Assembly (NCBI GenBank): GCA_021776435.1
Contig: JAJFFW010000088.1
Coordinates: 1-44,872 of the forward strand
Source of the DNA: Parvularculaceae bacterium
GTDB lineage: Bacteria; Pseudomonadota; Alphaproteobacteria; Caulobacterales; Parvularculaceae
DNA: 44,872 bases
Direction of reading: 5' to 3'
A model generated the notes under the pieces. The model was given only the letters and a program-made list of their open reading frames with translations, was not told where the DNA came from and made no database searches. The position numbers and the translations under genes were made by a program. Shown piece by piece: positions 15,275 through 24,508 of this stretch. Numbering within the stretch: the stretch's first letter is position 1; every line of letters starts with the position of its first letter.

Positions 15275-15722
15275 GTTGATCGAAAGTCATTGCGTAGTTG
15301 GCCTCACCAGTTGAGCGATTGATAGAAGTTGGTTCAATGCGTCGCTTGTCGACTGTTTAGACGGGCGACGCTATCCTCCAGTTCCATCTAAACACCTTAT
15401 CTCGGTGTCCATCAAACCGGGGACAGGCCAAGTATCGTACTCGTTTCAAAGCTGTCGCGATTGCATAACTTCAGAAGGCCTCAAGCCAGATTTTCCAATT
15501 TCTTCCAAGATCAACCTAAATGCGCTATCTGGCGACCGGCACAAGGTTCGATATCGCTTCACGAAGGGGAGCCACTCACAAGTACCAATAAAAACAACTC
15601 TTTACGTTAGAATCACGACGCGGCCCCATTTTGATTCTCGAACTTTTCTGCTGATTTTTTTTCACTCATTCGTCGGTGCACTGGCCAGCACCCGGCAAAA
15701 AAGAAAGCGCAAAGCTGGTCGT
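15275..15722. other. 448-base spacer with probable mobile-element debris
   Basis: No gene is called; open frames here look like noise. Two points stand out. At 15532-15580 a stretch including TTCGATAT..C...CACGAAGGGG.GCCA is repeated, with changes, at 17415-17458 on the far side of the AbiE genes. At about 15396-15425 the run GGTGTCCATCAAACCGGGG resembles the end sequence of some transposons; I recall this from memory and cannot check it. The region may be the scar of an insertion. Confidence 0.35.
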
Positions 15723-16580
15723 TCAGCTTCTGGAATTGATGAGCTTGTGCAATTTGGATTCAAAAAACCTGTTGTTCCAAAGCTTCAACGTCTCAGCCTC
15801 TGCTGAGCGCAAGAAACGATCAACATCGCTCTTTGCCTCGCTCCAATCGATTGATCGAATACGTTTAGTCAATTCGGTTTCGAGCCATGAGATATCTACG
15901 GTGAGTTTATTTTCATCTGACCAGGGGCCGAACTGACGGAGAGCCGCTTCCAAGTGAGGCAAGTTTGGCGAAATACCCTGCGCCACATACCACGAGAAAT
16001 CGAACCAATCGCGCCCTTTTAAGAATTCTCGACACAGCAGCGCGTGAATCTTGAGGGCAAAATTTGATTCGAGATTCTGATGGCGCACTTCGTAGTCAAC
16101 CGGAAAGTCGAGATACGAATATTTGTCCGTGGAATGTTCCGGCGGCTGAACATCAATCTCCAATTTTATCTTCAGCTTTCTACGCGGATCTCGTTTTCCG
16201 ATCGACAAATCTAACTGATTGACAATCGAATTATCCTTAATGACAGCGTTACGGATTCGACTGTCCATCTGCTCTTTGGTAACCGTTTCGGGCTGCAGGC
16301 CATATTCTTCAAACGTCTCTGTAAGAACTTTCAAGAAAGGCGCCCAGTCGAATTTCAAGTCAGGTTCCAACAGCATGAAATCTAGGTCTTCAGAAAAGCG
16401 GGGTAGCTTGTGAAGAATGCGCAGGCTGGTTCCGCCCTGGAAAACGGCCACGTCAAAAAACTTCGCCCGCCAGAGCCCATAGAGGGCAATTTCCTGAATA
16501 ATTTCCTTGGTTGCATTCTCTTGCTCGACTTCATTGGCGGCCTCGTAGCTAGCCAATCGGGCACTGATAATCTCATTCAT
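15723..16580 (-). CDS. abiEii: AbiEii-family nucleotidyltransferase toxin (type IV toxin-antitoxin)
   Basis: A 285-residue nucleotidyltransferase-like toxin. Residues 47-68 hold the signature GG-TS (49-52), then SEDLDF (63-68) with the metal-binding acidic residues. LKIKLEIDV gives the third acidic strand, and KIHALLCREFLKGRDWFDFSWYV is the C-terminal K...R.KGRD motif. AbiEii toxins stop growth and, in phage-defence settings, cause abortive infection; some family members modify tRNA. The ATG overlaps the abiEi stop (ATGA), giving a coupled operon in the usual antitoxin-first order. All key residues are present, so it should be functional. Confidence 0.9.
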   Translation of the reverse strand: MNEIISARLASYEAANEVEQENATKEIIQEIALYGLWRAKFFDVAVFQGGTSLRILHKLPRFSEDLDFMLLEPDLKFDWAPFLKVLTETFEEYGLQPETVTKEQMDSRIRNAVIKDNSIVNQLDLSIGKRDPRRKLKIKLEIDVQPPEHSTDKYSYLDFPVDYEVRHQNLESNFALKIHALLCREFLKGRDWFDFSWYVAQGISPNLPHLEAALRQFGPWSDENKLTVDISWLETELTKRIRSIDWSEAKSDVDRFLRSAEAETLKLWNNRFFESKLHKLINSRS

Positions 16581-17269
16581 AATTGTGCCCCCTTTTTCGA
16601 AGCCATGTGGTTTTCCTTCATTTCGCGCATATCCGTTTCAAGTCGTGACAGAAACGCATTCGTGGATTTATGTTTATACACGCCCTTTAAGGCGGGGAAT
16701 TCTTTGATGCGTGTCTGAACAAGGTGAGTCTCGTCAATTCGTAGTCCGGTTTGTAGCCAATCGAGACTTGTCCATTCCTGCTTCCTGTGAGCGACCATAT
16801 CCATCAACGCCCGCAGCGGCGACGCCACAAGCACAGCTTGGTCGCTGATAACGTGTCGATGAACGCCCGCGAGGAAATCCGATTTGTGAAGCGCCAACGG
16901 ATTGAATTCGAAATGGCCAAAGTCCGGGTGGTCAATCTCTTTTGATTTTCGTCCCGGGGTCACGCTGACAGTTGTGTAAACGGCTTCTGGAATCCAGCCA
17001 TGAAAGGCTAGCGCCGTTTCCATAGAGATATAGCTGCCGATAACGAGAATCTGAGCGAGCGCAAAAGGATGAACCGGATATTTGCGGTGTGGCGCCGCCA
17101 AAACATATAAGCCCCGCTTAATTCGTACGAGGTCGCCCGACTGCAAGGCGCGCTTCACTTGGCCATAGCGTCGGTCATTGCTACCGCCTAGAATGCGGCC
17201 AATTTGCTGGTCGCTCAGAACCCGGTCCGCGTAACCGGTGCTAGTAATATGTGAAACCAACGCACTCAT
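16577..17269 (-). CDS. abiEi: AbiEi-family antitoxin / transcriptional repressor
   Basis: A 230-residue protein with an N-terminal winged HTH (about residues 15-60; DQQIGRILGGSNDRRYGQVKRALQSGDLVRIKRGLYVLA, the GxxxR.KRGLY pattern of AbiEi). A C-terminal antitoxin domain follows (SYISMETALAFHGWIPEAVYTTVSVTPGRK). In studied AbiE systems this protein represses its own operon and counteracts the toxin without a stable complex. AGGAATTTT provides the ribosome binding site before the ATG at 17269. A perfect dyad lies 12 bases upstream. Confidence 0.88.
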   Translation of the reverse strand: MSALVSHITSTGYADRVLSDQQIGRILGGSNDRRYGQVKRALQSGDLVRIKRGLYVLAAPHRKYPVHPFALAQILVIGSYISMETALAFHGWIPEAVYTTVSVTPGRKSKEIDHPDFGHFEFNPLALHKSDFLAGVHRHVISDQAVLVASPLRALMDMVAHRKQEWTSLDWLQTGLRIDETHLVQTRIKEFPALKGVYKHKSTNAFLSRLETDMREMKENHMASKKGAQL

Positions 17270-17281
17270 AAAATTCCTAAT

Positions 17282-17300
17282 ACTGTCACAATATGACAGT
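17282..17300. promoter_or_regulatory. Perfect dyad, probable AbiEi operator
   Basis: ACTGTCA-CAATA-TGACAGT: two perfect 7-bp arms around a 5-base spacer, 12 bases upstream of abiEi. AbiEi proteins are known to bind inverted repeats before their own gene, so this is the expected operator site. Only one such dyad was seen. Confidence 0.6.
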
Positions 17301-17603
17301 TACGAGAATTATTCATTAATTGCAAGATGACCGCCCTTTCCCAAATGGCCAGGGCGACCGCCATTCACAAAATCACCGTCATTTCCTGTAAAACTGCCCG
17401 GAATTCGGCCTTTGGCGCCTGACAAAGAGTTCGATATGCGTGCACGAAGGGGCGCCATCGCTCAAAACTATCTCTCCCTCGTTTCAAGATTCTCCGTCGT
17501 CCGGGCGCGCGCCGGGCGGCACCATGGCGGTCCGGCAAGATTGATCCGGGTTCAATGTCCTTATCCTGAGCCAGACGAAAGACCCGCTTTTTCGCATCAT
17601 GCT
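17301..17603. repeat. Intergenic repeats between abiEi and rpoD
   Basis: At 17326-17395 a loosely repeated unit occurs three times: GACCGCCCTTTCCCAAAT, GACCGCCATTCACAAAAT and a decayed third copy CGTCATTTCCTGTAAAAC. Such clustered repeats resemble the multiple end repeats of IS21-type elements, though that link is only by resemblance. At 17415-17458 comes the second copy of the block at 15532. No gene and no clear terminator for rpoD were found in this spacer. Confidence 0.35.
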
Positions 17604-19595
17604 TTAATTGTCCAGGAAACTGCGAAGCTTCCGTGACCGGCTCGGGTGTTTGAGCTTCCTCAGCGCCTTCGCTTCGATCTGGCGGATACGTTCGCGGGTG
17701 ACCGAGAATTGCTGACCGACCTCTTCAAGAGTGTGATCCGTGTTCATACCGATACCAAAACGCATCCGCAGCACCCTCTCCTCACGCGGCGTGAGGGAGG
17801 CCAGAACCCGGGTGGTTGTCTCTCGCAGGTTCGACTGAATGGCGGCGTCGATGGGCAGGATCGTGTTCTTGTCCTCGATAAAGTCGCCGAGGTGGCTGTC
17901 CTCTTCGTCGCCAATCGGCGTTTCAAGGCTGATTGGCTCCTTGGCGATTTTCATCACCTTACGGACCTTTTCAAGAGGCATAGAGAGCTTTTCGGCAAGC
18001 TCTTCCGGGGTCGGTTCCCGGCCAATTTCGTGAAGCATCTGACGCGAGGTTCGCACGATCTTGTTGATGGTCTCGATCATATGCACAGGAATACGAATGG
18101 TGCGCGCCTGGTCGGCGATCGAACGGGTAATCGCCTGGCGGATCCACCAGGTGGCATAGGTCGAAAATTTATACCCACGACGGTATTCAAATTTATCGAC
18201 CGCTTTCATCAGACCGATATTGCCTTCCTGAATGAGATCCAGGAATTGCAGTCCGCGATTGGTGTATTTCTTCGCAATGGAAATGACGAGACGCAGATTG
18301 GCCTCGACCATTTCCTTCTTGGCAATGCGCGCTTCGCGCTCGCCCTTTTGCACTGTCTGTACGATACGCCGGAAATCAGCGACGGTAAGGCCAGTCTCGG
18401 TCGAAAGATTACCGATCTCGTCGCGGATTGTGTTGATCTGATTTTCACCACGGGTGACAAAGTTCTGCCAGCCCTTCGACTTTTTCTCTCCGATACGATC
18501 AAACCATTCCGGGTCAAGCTCGGCGCCGACATAATCGTCGAGAAATTCCTGGCGATTGACGCCATAACTGTCTGCCAGGCGGACCAGCTTCCCCTCAAGC
18601 GCCATCAAACGGCGATTGATATCATAGAGCTGTTCGACGAGCGCCTCGATGCGCTGGTTGTTCAAGCGCACGCCGCGCACACGCTCGACAATGTCTTTTT
18701 GAAGCTTCTTGAAGCGTCGCTTTTGCGAAGCCGAAAGGTCTTCACCCTTCAGTTGCTCTTCAATCATGATGTCTTGAAGACGGCGCAGTTTTTTATAATC
18801 GTCCGAGATCGCTTCGAAATTCGCCATCACCTCGTCACGAAGTTCCGCCTCCATGGCGGATAATGAGAGCGCGCCCTCATCAAATTCATCCTCTTCTTCT
18901 TCGCCGCTCTCCGCCTTTTCCGCCTCTTCTTTCTGGACACGTTCGGCGACATCAGGCTGGGTCATGTCCGGTCGAGCTTCCGGGCCACCCCCATAGGTGG
19001 CGTCGAGGTCGATAATATCGCGGAGCAAAACGCGACCTTCGTTGAGCTCGTCACGCCAAACAGTGATCGCCTCAAAAGTGAGCGAGGATTCACACAAGGC
19101 CTTGATCATGGTCTCGCGACCGGCCTCGATGCGCTTGGCGATGGCGATTTCACCCTCGCGAGACAATAATTCAACCGAGCCCATTTCGCGCAAATACATC
19201 CGCACCGGATCATCGGTGCGATCTGCGGCGGCGCCGGTATTGGTCGTAACGGTCGTCTCGGCTTTCTTGGCGAGCGCCTTACCTTCAGGAGCGGTATTTT
19301 CACTATCCGCTTCCGTTTCAGCACCGGTCGCAGACGCTTTGTCCTCTTCGGTCTCGTCGTCTTCGTCCGTTTCGACGACCGTGATCCCCATTTCGGAGAG
19401 CTTCGCCATCACATCTTCGATCTGCTCTGAAGCAAATTGTTCCGATGGCAATACCGAATTCAACTCATCATAGGTGACATAGCCGCGCGTTTTCGCTGCT
19501 TTGATCATCTTTTTTACGTCGGCATCAGATAGGTCGAGGATTGGGCCATCCTTGACTTCCGCTTCCGTGGTCTCTTTGACCGCCTTCTTCGTCAT
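17604..19595 (-). CDS. rpoD: RNA polymerase primary sigma factor RpoD (sigma-70)
   Basis: The housekeeping sigma factor, directing RNA polymerase to -35/-10 promoters. It has 663 residues from ATG 19595 (an in-frame GTG at 19604 abuts the dnaG stop). Region 1.1 lies at about residues 20-90, followed by an acidic Asp/Glu-rich linker. Region 1.2 begins at [11 protein letters not shown]; a non-conserved acidic insertion follows. Region 2 has [55 protein letters not shown]. Region 3 follows, and region 4 has [15 protein letters not shown] and [25 protein letters not shown]. It is four or so bases off dnaG with AGGTG as binding site inside the dnaG end, so translation is coupled. Confidence 0.97.
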   Translation of the reverse strand: MTKKAVKETTEAEVKDGPILDLSDADVKKMIKAAKTRGYVTYDELNSVLPSEQFASEQIEDVMAKLSEMGITVVETDEDDETEEDKASATGAETEADSENTAPEGKALAKKAETTVTTNTGAAADRTDDPVRMYLREMGSVELLSREGEIAIAKRIEAGRETMIKALCESSLTFEAITVWRDELNEGRVLLRDIIDLDATYGGGPEARPDMTQPDVAERVQKEEAEKAESGEEEEDEFDEGALSLSAMEAELRDEVMANFEAISDDYKKLRRLQDIMIEEQLKGEDLSASQKRRFKKLQKDIVERVRGVRLNNQRIEALVEQLYDINRRLMALEGKLVRLADSYGVNRQEFLDDYVGAELDPEWFDRIGEKKSKGWQNFVTRGENQINTIRDEIGNLSTETGLTVADFRRIVQTVQKGEREARIAKKEMVEANLRLVISIAKKYTNRGLQFLDLIQEGNIGLMKAVDKFEYRRGYKFSTYATWWIRQAITRSIADQARTIRIPVHMIETINKIVRTSRQMLHEIGREPTPEELAEKLSMPLEKVRKVMKIAKEPISLETPIGDEEDSHLGDFIEDKNTILPIDAAIQSNLRETTTRVLASLTPREERVLRMRFGIGMNTDHTLEEVGQQFSVTRERIRQIEAKALRKLKHPSRSRKLRSFLDN

Positions 19596-19604
19596 GCTTT
19601 GCAC

Positions 19605-21563
19605 CTACCGATTGGACTTTTTTCCAACGCTTGCTTTCATGCGTTCTAAAACATCGTCGAGCTGCTTTGGCGAATCCATTTCCGCCTCAGATCCTGTGCG
19701 GGATTTGCTCGCGTTCATTATCTCTTTTTTAGCCGCCGCCGCCGCTTTCCAAAGAGTGTCTCCTTCAGTGAACATCTGAGATGCAGCGCGCTCCACCTCC
19801 TGCTTGAAAGTCGTTTCAAACAGATGGTGCGCAAGGGCATTTGCAAATCCCCATTCCGCTTCGTCAATCTCAGCTTCCGGACGCAAGTACCTCTCTTTTT
19901 TGAGCTGATCGTCGTTAAAGACGCGCTCCATCGTGGTGACTGCACCGGTTGTGGAGAGATGGCTCTTGAGCGCCGCCCTGTCAAGGCCGGGATCAGCCGC
20001 AAGGGCGTCAAGAATCGCCCCTAAGACCCCCCTGAGCCCTGAATCTTCGACTCGAAGACCTAGAAAGGCAGATTCCTGGCGTTCAACGAGAGCGGGGTGG
20101 TTCAGCGCAGCCAGGATGAGTGACGCCTCTCGCCGCCAGTCCGACGGTGCGGCGCGCCTTTTGAGGTCCGCGCTAGGGCGCAGGGGTTGCGAAGGATGGC
20201 GTGTCCCACCTCCATTCCTGCCCCCCCCGGGATTGCGCTGCCAGTTTCTTTCCCCCACTGCGCTGCTGTCCCGATGACTTCTCGCTGGCGGCGAAAAACG
20301 CGCACTCAGCCGATTGGCGAGATCATCGCCATAGGCGCCCCGGACATCGCGGTCGGCGATGGTTTTCACCAATTCGCGTAGATGCGCACGCAACGCGGCG
20401 CGGCGTTCCGGCGTATCGAGCGCATGCGACTCCACCTCGCGCGCCCATAACACATCGACCAGAGGCAGTCCCTGATCCACAACGGCTTCAAATGCGCCTG
20501 CACCCGCCGCCCGTATCAAGTCATCCGGATCATGACCTTCTGGCAAGAAACCAAACGAAAGCGACTTACCGGGCTTTAAGAGCGGCAACGCCCGGTCGAT
20601 TGCACGATGCGCGGCGCCAACGCCAGCGCGGTCTCCGTCGAAACACAAAATTGGTTCATCGGAAACACGCCACAAAAGCGCCAACTGGTTTTCCGTAAGC
20701 GCCGTACCCAGAGGCGCAACTGCGCACTTTATGCCCGCCCCCCACAGCGAAATCACATCCATGTAACCTTCGCAGACAATGATTGCGCGACCCTCTGTCG
20801 TCGCGACCTGCCTGGCTGGGGCAAGATTGTATAAAACTGATCCTTTGTGAAAGAGCGGCGTTTCAGGAGAATTTAGATATTTGGCGCGCGCATTAGGATC
20901 AAGCGCCCGCCCTCCAAATGCAATGACCTGACCACGGGCGCCGAGGATCGGAAACATGATCCGGTCACGAAAACGATCATAGCTTGCACGGCCGTCTTCC
21001 GGTTTGATGAGCAACCCCGCGTCGATCAAGATTTGTTCCGTAAACCCCTTATTGATGAGATAATCTTTTAACCCAGACCGCCCCGCAGGGGCGTATCCTA
21101 TCCCGAACGCTTCAATCTGTTCACCTGATACCTCTCGGCCCTTGAGATAGGTCGCAGCCTCACGCCCATCGGCGCGGCGCAGCATCGCGCCAAAGAAAGC
21201 CGCAGCGGCACCGCACGCTTCCGACAAAGACAGCGCGCGTTCCGCATGCGCTGCATCGCTCGGGCTTTCCTTCGGCAACTCCATCCCTGCATCTTCAGCC
21301 AGGAGCGCGACCGCTTCATGAAATGAGAGTTTTTGCGTTTCCTGCAAAAAAGCAATCACATCGCCATGCTTGCCGGAGGAAAAATCGTGGAAAAAACCCT
21401 TCTGATCATTGACGAAAAAAGACGGAGTTTTCTCCTTGGAAAAGGGCGAGAGCCCCGCCCACTCATTGCCTTGTTTCTTGAGTTTCACATACCGCCCGAT
21501 GACATCAGAAGGCCGTAGGCGGGCTTTCAGCTCATCGAGAAATTCCGGCGTGAAACGGGTCAT
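19605..21563 (-). CDS. dnaG: DNA primase DnaG
   Basis: Synthesises RNA primers at the replication fork. It has 652 residues. The N-terminal zinc-binding (CHC2) domain is recognisable (EWAGLSPFSKEKTPSFFVN, FFHDFSSGKHGDVIAF), but its zinc-ligand positions read Ser, Ser, Asp and Ser instead of Cys/His/Cys/Cys. The catalytic core is normal: VIVCEGYMDVI and CFDGDRAG give the Toprim Glu and Asp residues. The C-terminal DnaB-interaction part is poorly conserved and rich in Arg/Gly around residues 415-450. It is followed directly by rpoD, the common macromolecular-synthesis pairing. Confidence 0.96.
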   Translation of the reverse strand: MTRFTPEFLDELKARLRPSDVIGRYVKLKKQGNEWAGLSPFSKEKTPSFFVNDQKGFFHDFSSGKHGDVIAFLQETQKLSFHEAVALLAEDAGMELPKESPSDAAHAERALSLSEACGAAAAFFGAMLRRADGREAATYLKGREVSGEQIEAFGIGYAPAGRSGLKDYLINKGFTEQILIDAGLLIKPEDGRASYDRFRDRIMFPILGARGQVIAFGGRALDPNARAKYLNSPETPLFHKGSVLYNLAPARQVATTEGRAIIVCEGYMDVISLWGAGIKCAVAPLGTALTENQLALLWRVSDEPILCFDGDRAGVGAAHRAIDRALPLLKPGKSLSFGFLPEGHDPDDLIRAAGAGAFEAVVDQGLPLVDVLWAREVESHALDTPERRAALRAHLRELVKTIADRDVRGAYGDDLANRLSARFSPPARSHRDSSAVGERNWQRNPGGGRNGGGTRHPSQPLRPSADLKRRAAPSDWRREASLILAALNHPALVERQESAFLGLRVEDSGLRGVLGAILDALAADPGLDRAALKSHLSTTGAVTTMERVFNDDQLKKERYLRPEAEIDEAEWGFANALAHHLFETTFKQEVERAASQMFTEGDTLWKAAAAAKKEIMNASKSRTGSEAEMDSPKQLDDVLERMKASVGKKSNR

Positions 21564-21785
21564 GGTGCGATAAAGATTCTATTGCCAACAGTGCAAGCGG
21601 ACGTGAATTCAGATCAGCGCTATTTTCATTACAATAGCATGAGAAACCAGGCGATATTGTACGCGACAGGCGCAGGATCACACAGGTTTTCCACAGGTCC
21701 GGATCTGTTCCTGATATTCAAAAGTGGTGGAAGCCGATTAATTAAGGCGGATTGAAGAGCAAGAACCGCTGAGTGAATTTTCCAA

Positions 21786-22244
21786 CTACCCCAGCGCTTT
21801 TTTCATCAAGGCGCCGGCGAGAGAGAAATCCATCGCCCCGGAATAACGTTCTTTCAGCGCATTCATGCATTTCCCCATATCTTTCAGGCCGCTGGCTGCG
21901 TATTCACTGATCACTTCAGCAACTGCGCCTTCGATTTCTGCTTCGGAAAGCTGCTTGGGAAGGAACTCCCGAATCACTTCGATTTCAGCTCGTTCCTGTT
22001 CTGCGAGGTCCGGACGCCCGCCATCTTCATACGCTTTTGAGCTGTCTTCACGCTGCTTCACCATTTTCGCTAGAATGGCGAGGATTTCCTCATTGCTAAC
22101 GCCCTCGCAACGGTCAACGCCACGCGCAGCAATGTCCCGGTCCTTAATAGCGGCGTTGATCAGGCGCAGCGTCGAAACGCGCAGCTTCTCATCTCTGGCC
22201 TTCATCGCCGCTTTTAACGCGGTATCGATTTTCATTCGCAACAT
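21786..22244 (-). CDS. GatB/YqeY-domain protein
   Basis: A 152-residue protein, the standard YqeY length: two helical halves with KAAMKARDEKLRVSTLRLINAAIKDRDI, then AEIEVIREFLPKQLSEAEIE and MGKCMNALKERYSGAMDFSLAGALMKKAL. It is related to the tail domain of GatB, which contacts tRNA during amidotransferase action; the stand-alone protein has no settled role. The ATG at 22244 has GGAGAAG upstream. It lies upstream of dnaG on the same strand (222-base spacer) and is divergent from carA; it often neighbours dnaG-rpoD in related bacteria. Confidence 0.88.
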   Translation of the reverse strand: MLRMKIDTALKAAMKARDEKLRVSTLRLINAAIKDRDIAARGVDRCEGVSNEEILAILAKMVKQREDSSKAYEDGGRPDLAEQERAEIEVIREFLPKQLSEAEIEGAVAEVISEYAASGLKDMGKCMNALKERYSGAMDFSLAGALMKKALG

Positions 22245-22349
22245 TATGCTTCTCCAGTTCGCCGGTTCACGTGGCGAAGGTCCCGCCTATGCTCCTGCGC
22301 ATATTATTAAGCCACTGTTTTTATTGGGTAATTAAACTATTATCCGTTC

Positions 22350-22378
22350 TTGACCCTGTTAACGCTTTCACCTAGCTT
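22350..22378 (+). promoter_or_regulatory. Candidate sigma-70 promoter of carA
   Basis: TTGACC at 22350-22355, a 17-base spacer, then TAGCTT at 22373-22378. The -35 is strong and the -10 modest. A short CCGGC/GCCGG hairpin (22380-22399) follows. Placement about 90 bases before the carA start suits a leader. Confidence 0.35.
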
Positions 22379-22469
22379 CCCGGCAATTTGGCACGCCGGA
22401 TGGTTCCTCGATTTCGACCGTCTCCGGTTACAACGCGTTAATATTTGAGTCAGAAACAGATATGCGCCC

Positions 22470-23639
22470 ATGCGAGTAAGTCAAGAGTCCGTTGTAAGGA
22501 AAACCGCAGTGTTGGTTCTCGCCGACGGAACCACGTTTTTCGGTTCCGGCCTCGGCGCAAGTGGTGAAGCGGTCGGCGAGGTTTGTTTCAACACCGCTAT
22601 GACGGGTTATCAAGAGACCCTCACCGACCCATCCTATGCGATGCAGATCATCGCATTCACCTTCCCCCATATCGGCAATACCGGCGTTAATGGCGAAGAC
22701 GTTGAAAATGCCTCCCCAGAAGCCGCAGTGGCGGCGCGCGGCGCGATATTCCGCGCGCCCGTCACCAGCCCATCGAATTATCGCGCACAACTTGACTTAT
22801 CGGCCTGGCTAAAACGGCGGGGCCTTATCGGGATTACTGACGCCGACACCCGCGCCCTAACGATTCACATTCGCGAAAACGGGATGCCCCATGCGGTAAT
22901 CGCACATAATCAGGCAGGTCGGTTTGATATCGGCGCTATGACTGAACGCGCCCGCGCCTGGGCTGGCCTTAAGGGACGTGACCTCGCAATGAGCGTTACA
23001 ACTCTAAAGCCCTACAATCACGACGAAGGGGGTTGGCGTTGGGGCGAAGGCTACACCAGACGCGCCGCAAAAAATCCGCACGTCATAGTTGTTGATTTCG
23101 GCGTTAAAAGAAACATCTTACGCCAACTTATCGAAACGGGTTGCCGCGTCACCGTTGTTTCCGGCTCAACCAACTTTGAAGAAATAATGGTCCAGGCTCC
23201 GGATGGTGTCGTCCTTTCAAACGGACCGGGGGACCCAGCCGCAACCGGTGTATACGCCGCGCCTGTCGTCCGCTCACTGATCGATGCTAAAATTCCTTTA
23301 CTAGGTATTTGTCTCGGTCATCAGATACTGGCGTTGGCCGCGGGCGCCAAAACCACAAAAATGACCCAGGGCCATCATGGCGCTAATCATCCGGTCAAAG
23401 ATCTGGCGACGGGTAAAGTAGAAATCGTCTCCATGAATCATGGCTTCACTGTCGACAACGTATCGCTGCCTGCAAATGTCAAAGAAACCCATGTCTCGCT
23501 CTTCGACGGCACAAATTGCGGGATTGCACTCAAGGATGCGCCAGCCTTTTCGGTGCAATACCATCCGGAAGCCTCGCCCGGCCCGCAGGACAGTTTTTGT
23601 ATTTTCGAGAGGTTTGTTGATGGGTTGCGCGCCGTCTGA
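22470..23639 (+). CDS. carA: Carbamoyl-phosphate synthase small subunit (glutaminase)
   Basis: Hydrolyses glutamine to supply ammonia to CarB for carbamoyl phosphate, the precursor of pyrimidines and arginine. It has 389 residues. The N-terminal small-subunit domain opens with [34 protein letters not shown]. The class I glutaminase domain has [12 protein letters not shown], the nucleophile Cys281 in GICLGHQ, then HHGANHPV and the His/Glu pair in [11 protein letters not shown]. All catalytic residues are present. The partner carB is about 7.3 kb downstream at 30923, with eight unrelated genes between. Confidence 0.97.
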   Translation: MRVSQESVVRKTAVLVLADGTTFFGSGLGASGEAVGEVCFNTAMTGYQETLTDPSYAMQIIAFTFPHIGNTGVNGEDVENASPEAAVAARGAIFRAPVTSPSNYRAQLDLSAWLKRRGLIGITDADTRALTIHIRENGMPHAVIAHNQAGRFDIGAMTERARAWAGLKGRDLAMSVTTLKPYNHDEGGWRWGEGYTRRAAKNPHVIVVDFGVKRNILRQLIETGCRVTVVSGSTNFEEIMVQAPDGVVLSNGPGDPAATGVYAAPVVRSLIDAKIPLLGICLGHQILALAAGAKTTKMTQGHHGANHPVKDLATGKVEIVSMNHGFTVDNVSLPANVKETHVSLFDGTNCGIALKDAPAFSVQYHPEASPGPQDSFCIFERFVDGLRAV

Positions 23640-23656
23640 GCGCCTTCACAACTGAC

Positions 23657-24337
23657 TCAGCATACCCGTTTCGATGAATGGGCCAGCTCAGGCGAGAAGC
23701 CTAAGCCATACTGGTCGAGATAGGAATCAGCCTCAGCCCAGTACCGATCGGCGATCTCCACCGAATGGGCGAGGTTTTCGCGAAGCGATTTCTGCGTGCT
23801 TGGCGAACTCGCCAAATAGAGCCGGTTTCCATGAAGCGTCCAATTGATCGGTTCGTAAGTCGCCAGAACTCCAGTCGTCAGAACTCCTTTGGCGATCGTA
23901 TTTGTGCAATAGCCGCCATAAGCTGGCTCAAATCGCGACGTGTTCGTGGTGAACTGATTATGGTTTACTGAAGAAGCGAAATATTTCATCGCGCCATTAT
24001 AATGCCCCGTGAAGTTAGGGCTGCCTTTCACGGACATATGCTCGGCAAAAAAGCCGACAGGACTATAGCCCTCGATTGCAATACTGGTTTCAGATTTTTT
24101 TGATACCGGTGAAAAGCCTTCAGCGACAGCCCTATCCTTAGGTGAAGCAACGGGCAGGACCAGCGCCGTGTGCGCAGGTTCTGCAACTGCTTCGAGGGAA
24201 GCTTGCAACACGGCCATGTCATTTTCATAAATAGCTTCGGGCAGAGACTGGTTTTGAGCGGCGACCGGCGCCGTTGCTATTGCGAGGACAGCAAGAACAC
24301 TGGCAGCGGCGACGAAACGCGATTTCAGGAATTTCAT
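23657..24337 (-). CDS. Exported YHS-domain protein
   Basis: A 226-residue protein with a signal peptide (FVAAASVLAVLAIATAPVAAQ) and a YHS-like domain in the second half: AIEGYSPVGFFAEHMSVKGSPNFTGHYNGAMKYFAS, then RFEPAYGGYCTNTIAKG and a tail domain (LYLASSPSTQKSLRENLAHSVEIADRYW). This matches the family with ..GYDPVAYF...G...Y.GA.Y.F.S..N...F...P..Y.P.YGGYC. YHS domains are thought to bind metal, but the role here is unproven. The final residue is Cys. It is convergent with carA, 17 bases apart. Confidence 0.82.
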   Translation of the reverse strand: MKFLKSRFVAAASVLAVLAIATAPVAAQNQSLPEAIYENDMAVLQASLEAVAEPAHTALVLPVASPKDRAVAEGFSPVSKKSETSIAIEGYSPVGFFAEHMSVKGSPNFTGHYNGAMKYFASSVNHNQFTTNTSRFEPAYGGYCTNTIAKGVLTTGVLATYEPINWTLHGNRLYLASSPSTQKSLRENLAHSVEIADRYWAEADSYLDQYGLGFSPELAHSSKRVC

Positions 24338-24508
24338 AATACGGGTCTCCTCTGACTGCCTTCAAAAGATAGGCCTGTCAGCGAACACGTACCAATCACG
24401 CTTGATCAGCACCGATCACAAGACTTGTATTGGCGCGTGATGAGCTTTGCACGATCGACACACAGTCATAAGGTTTCCTTCCTTGTCGACAAGCGCTATC
24501 AAAAGGGC

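Noticed and set aside
15405-15806. 133-residue plus-strand frame beside abiEii
   Set aside because: Overlaps abiEii and shows no protein family features; it lies over repeat-like sequence.
17646-18863. 405-residue open frame antisense to rpoD
   Set aside because: It lies entirely within the conserved rpoD coding region on the other strand, has no ribosome binding site or domain, and is a codon-bias shadow.
21680-21700. Sequence GGTTTTCCACAGG near dnaG, like a DnaA box
   Set aside because: One mismatch to the consensus and no cluster of boxes or AT-rich unwinding region, so no origin is called.
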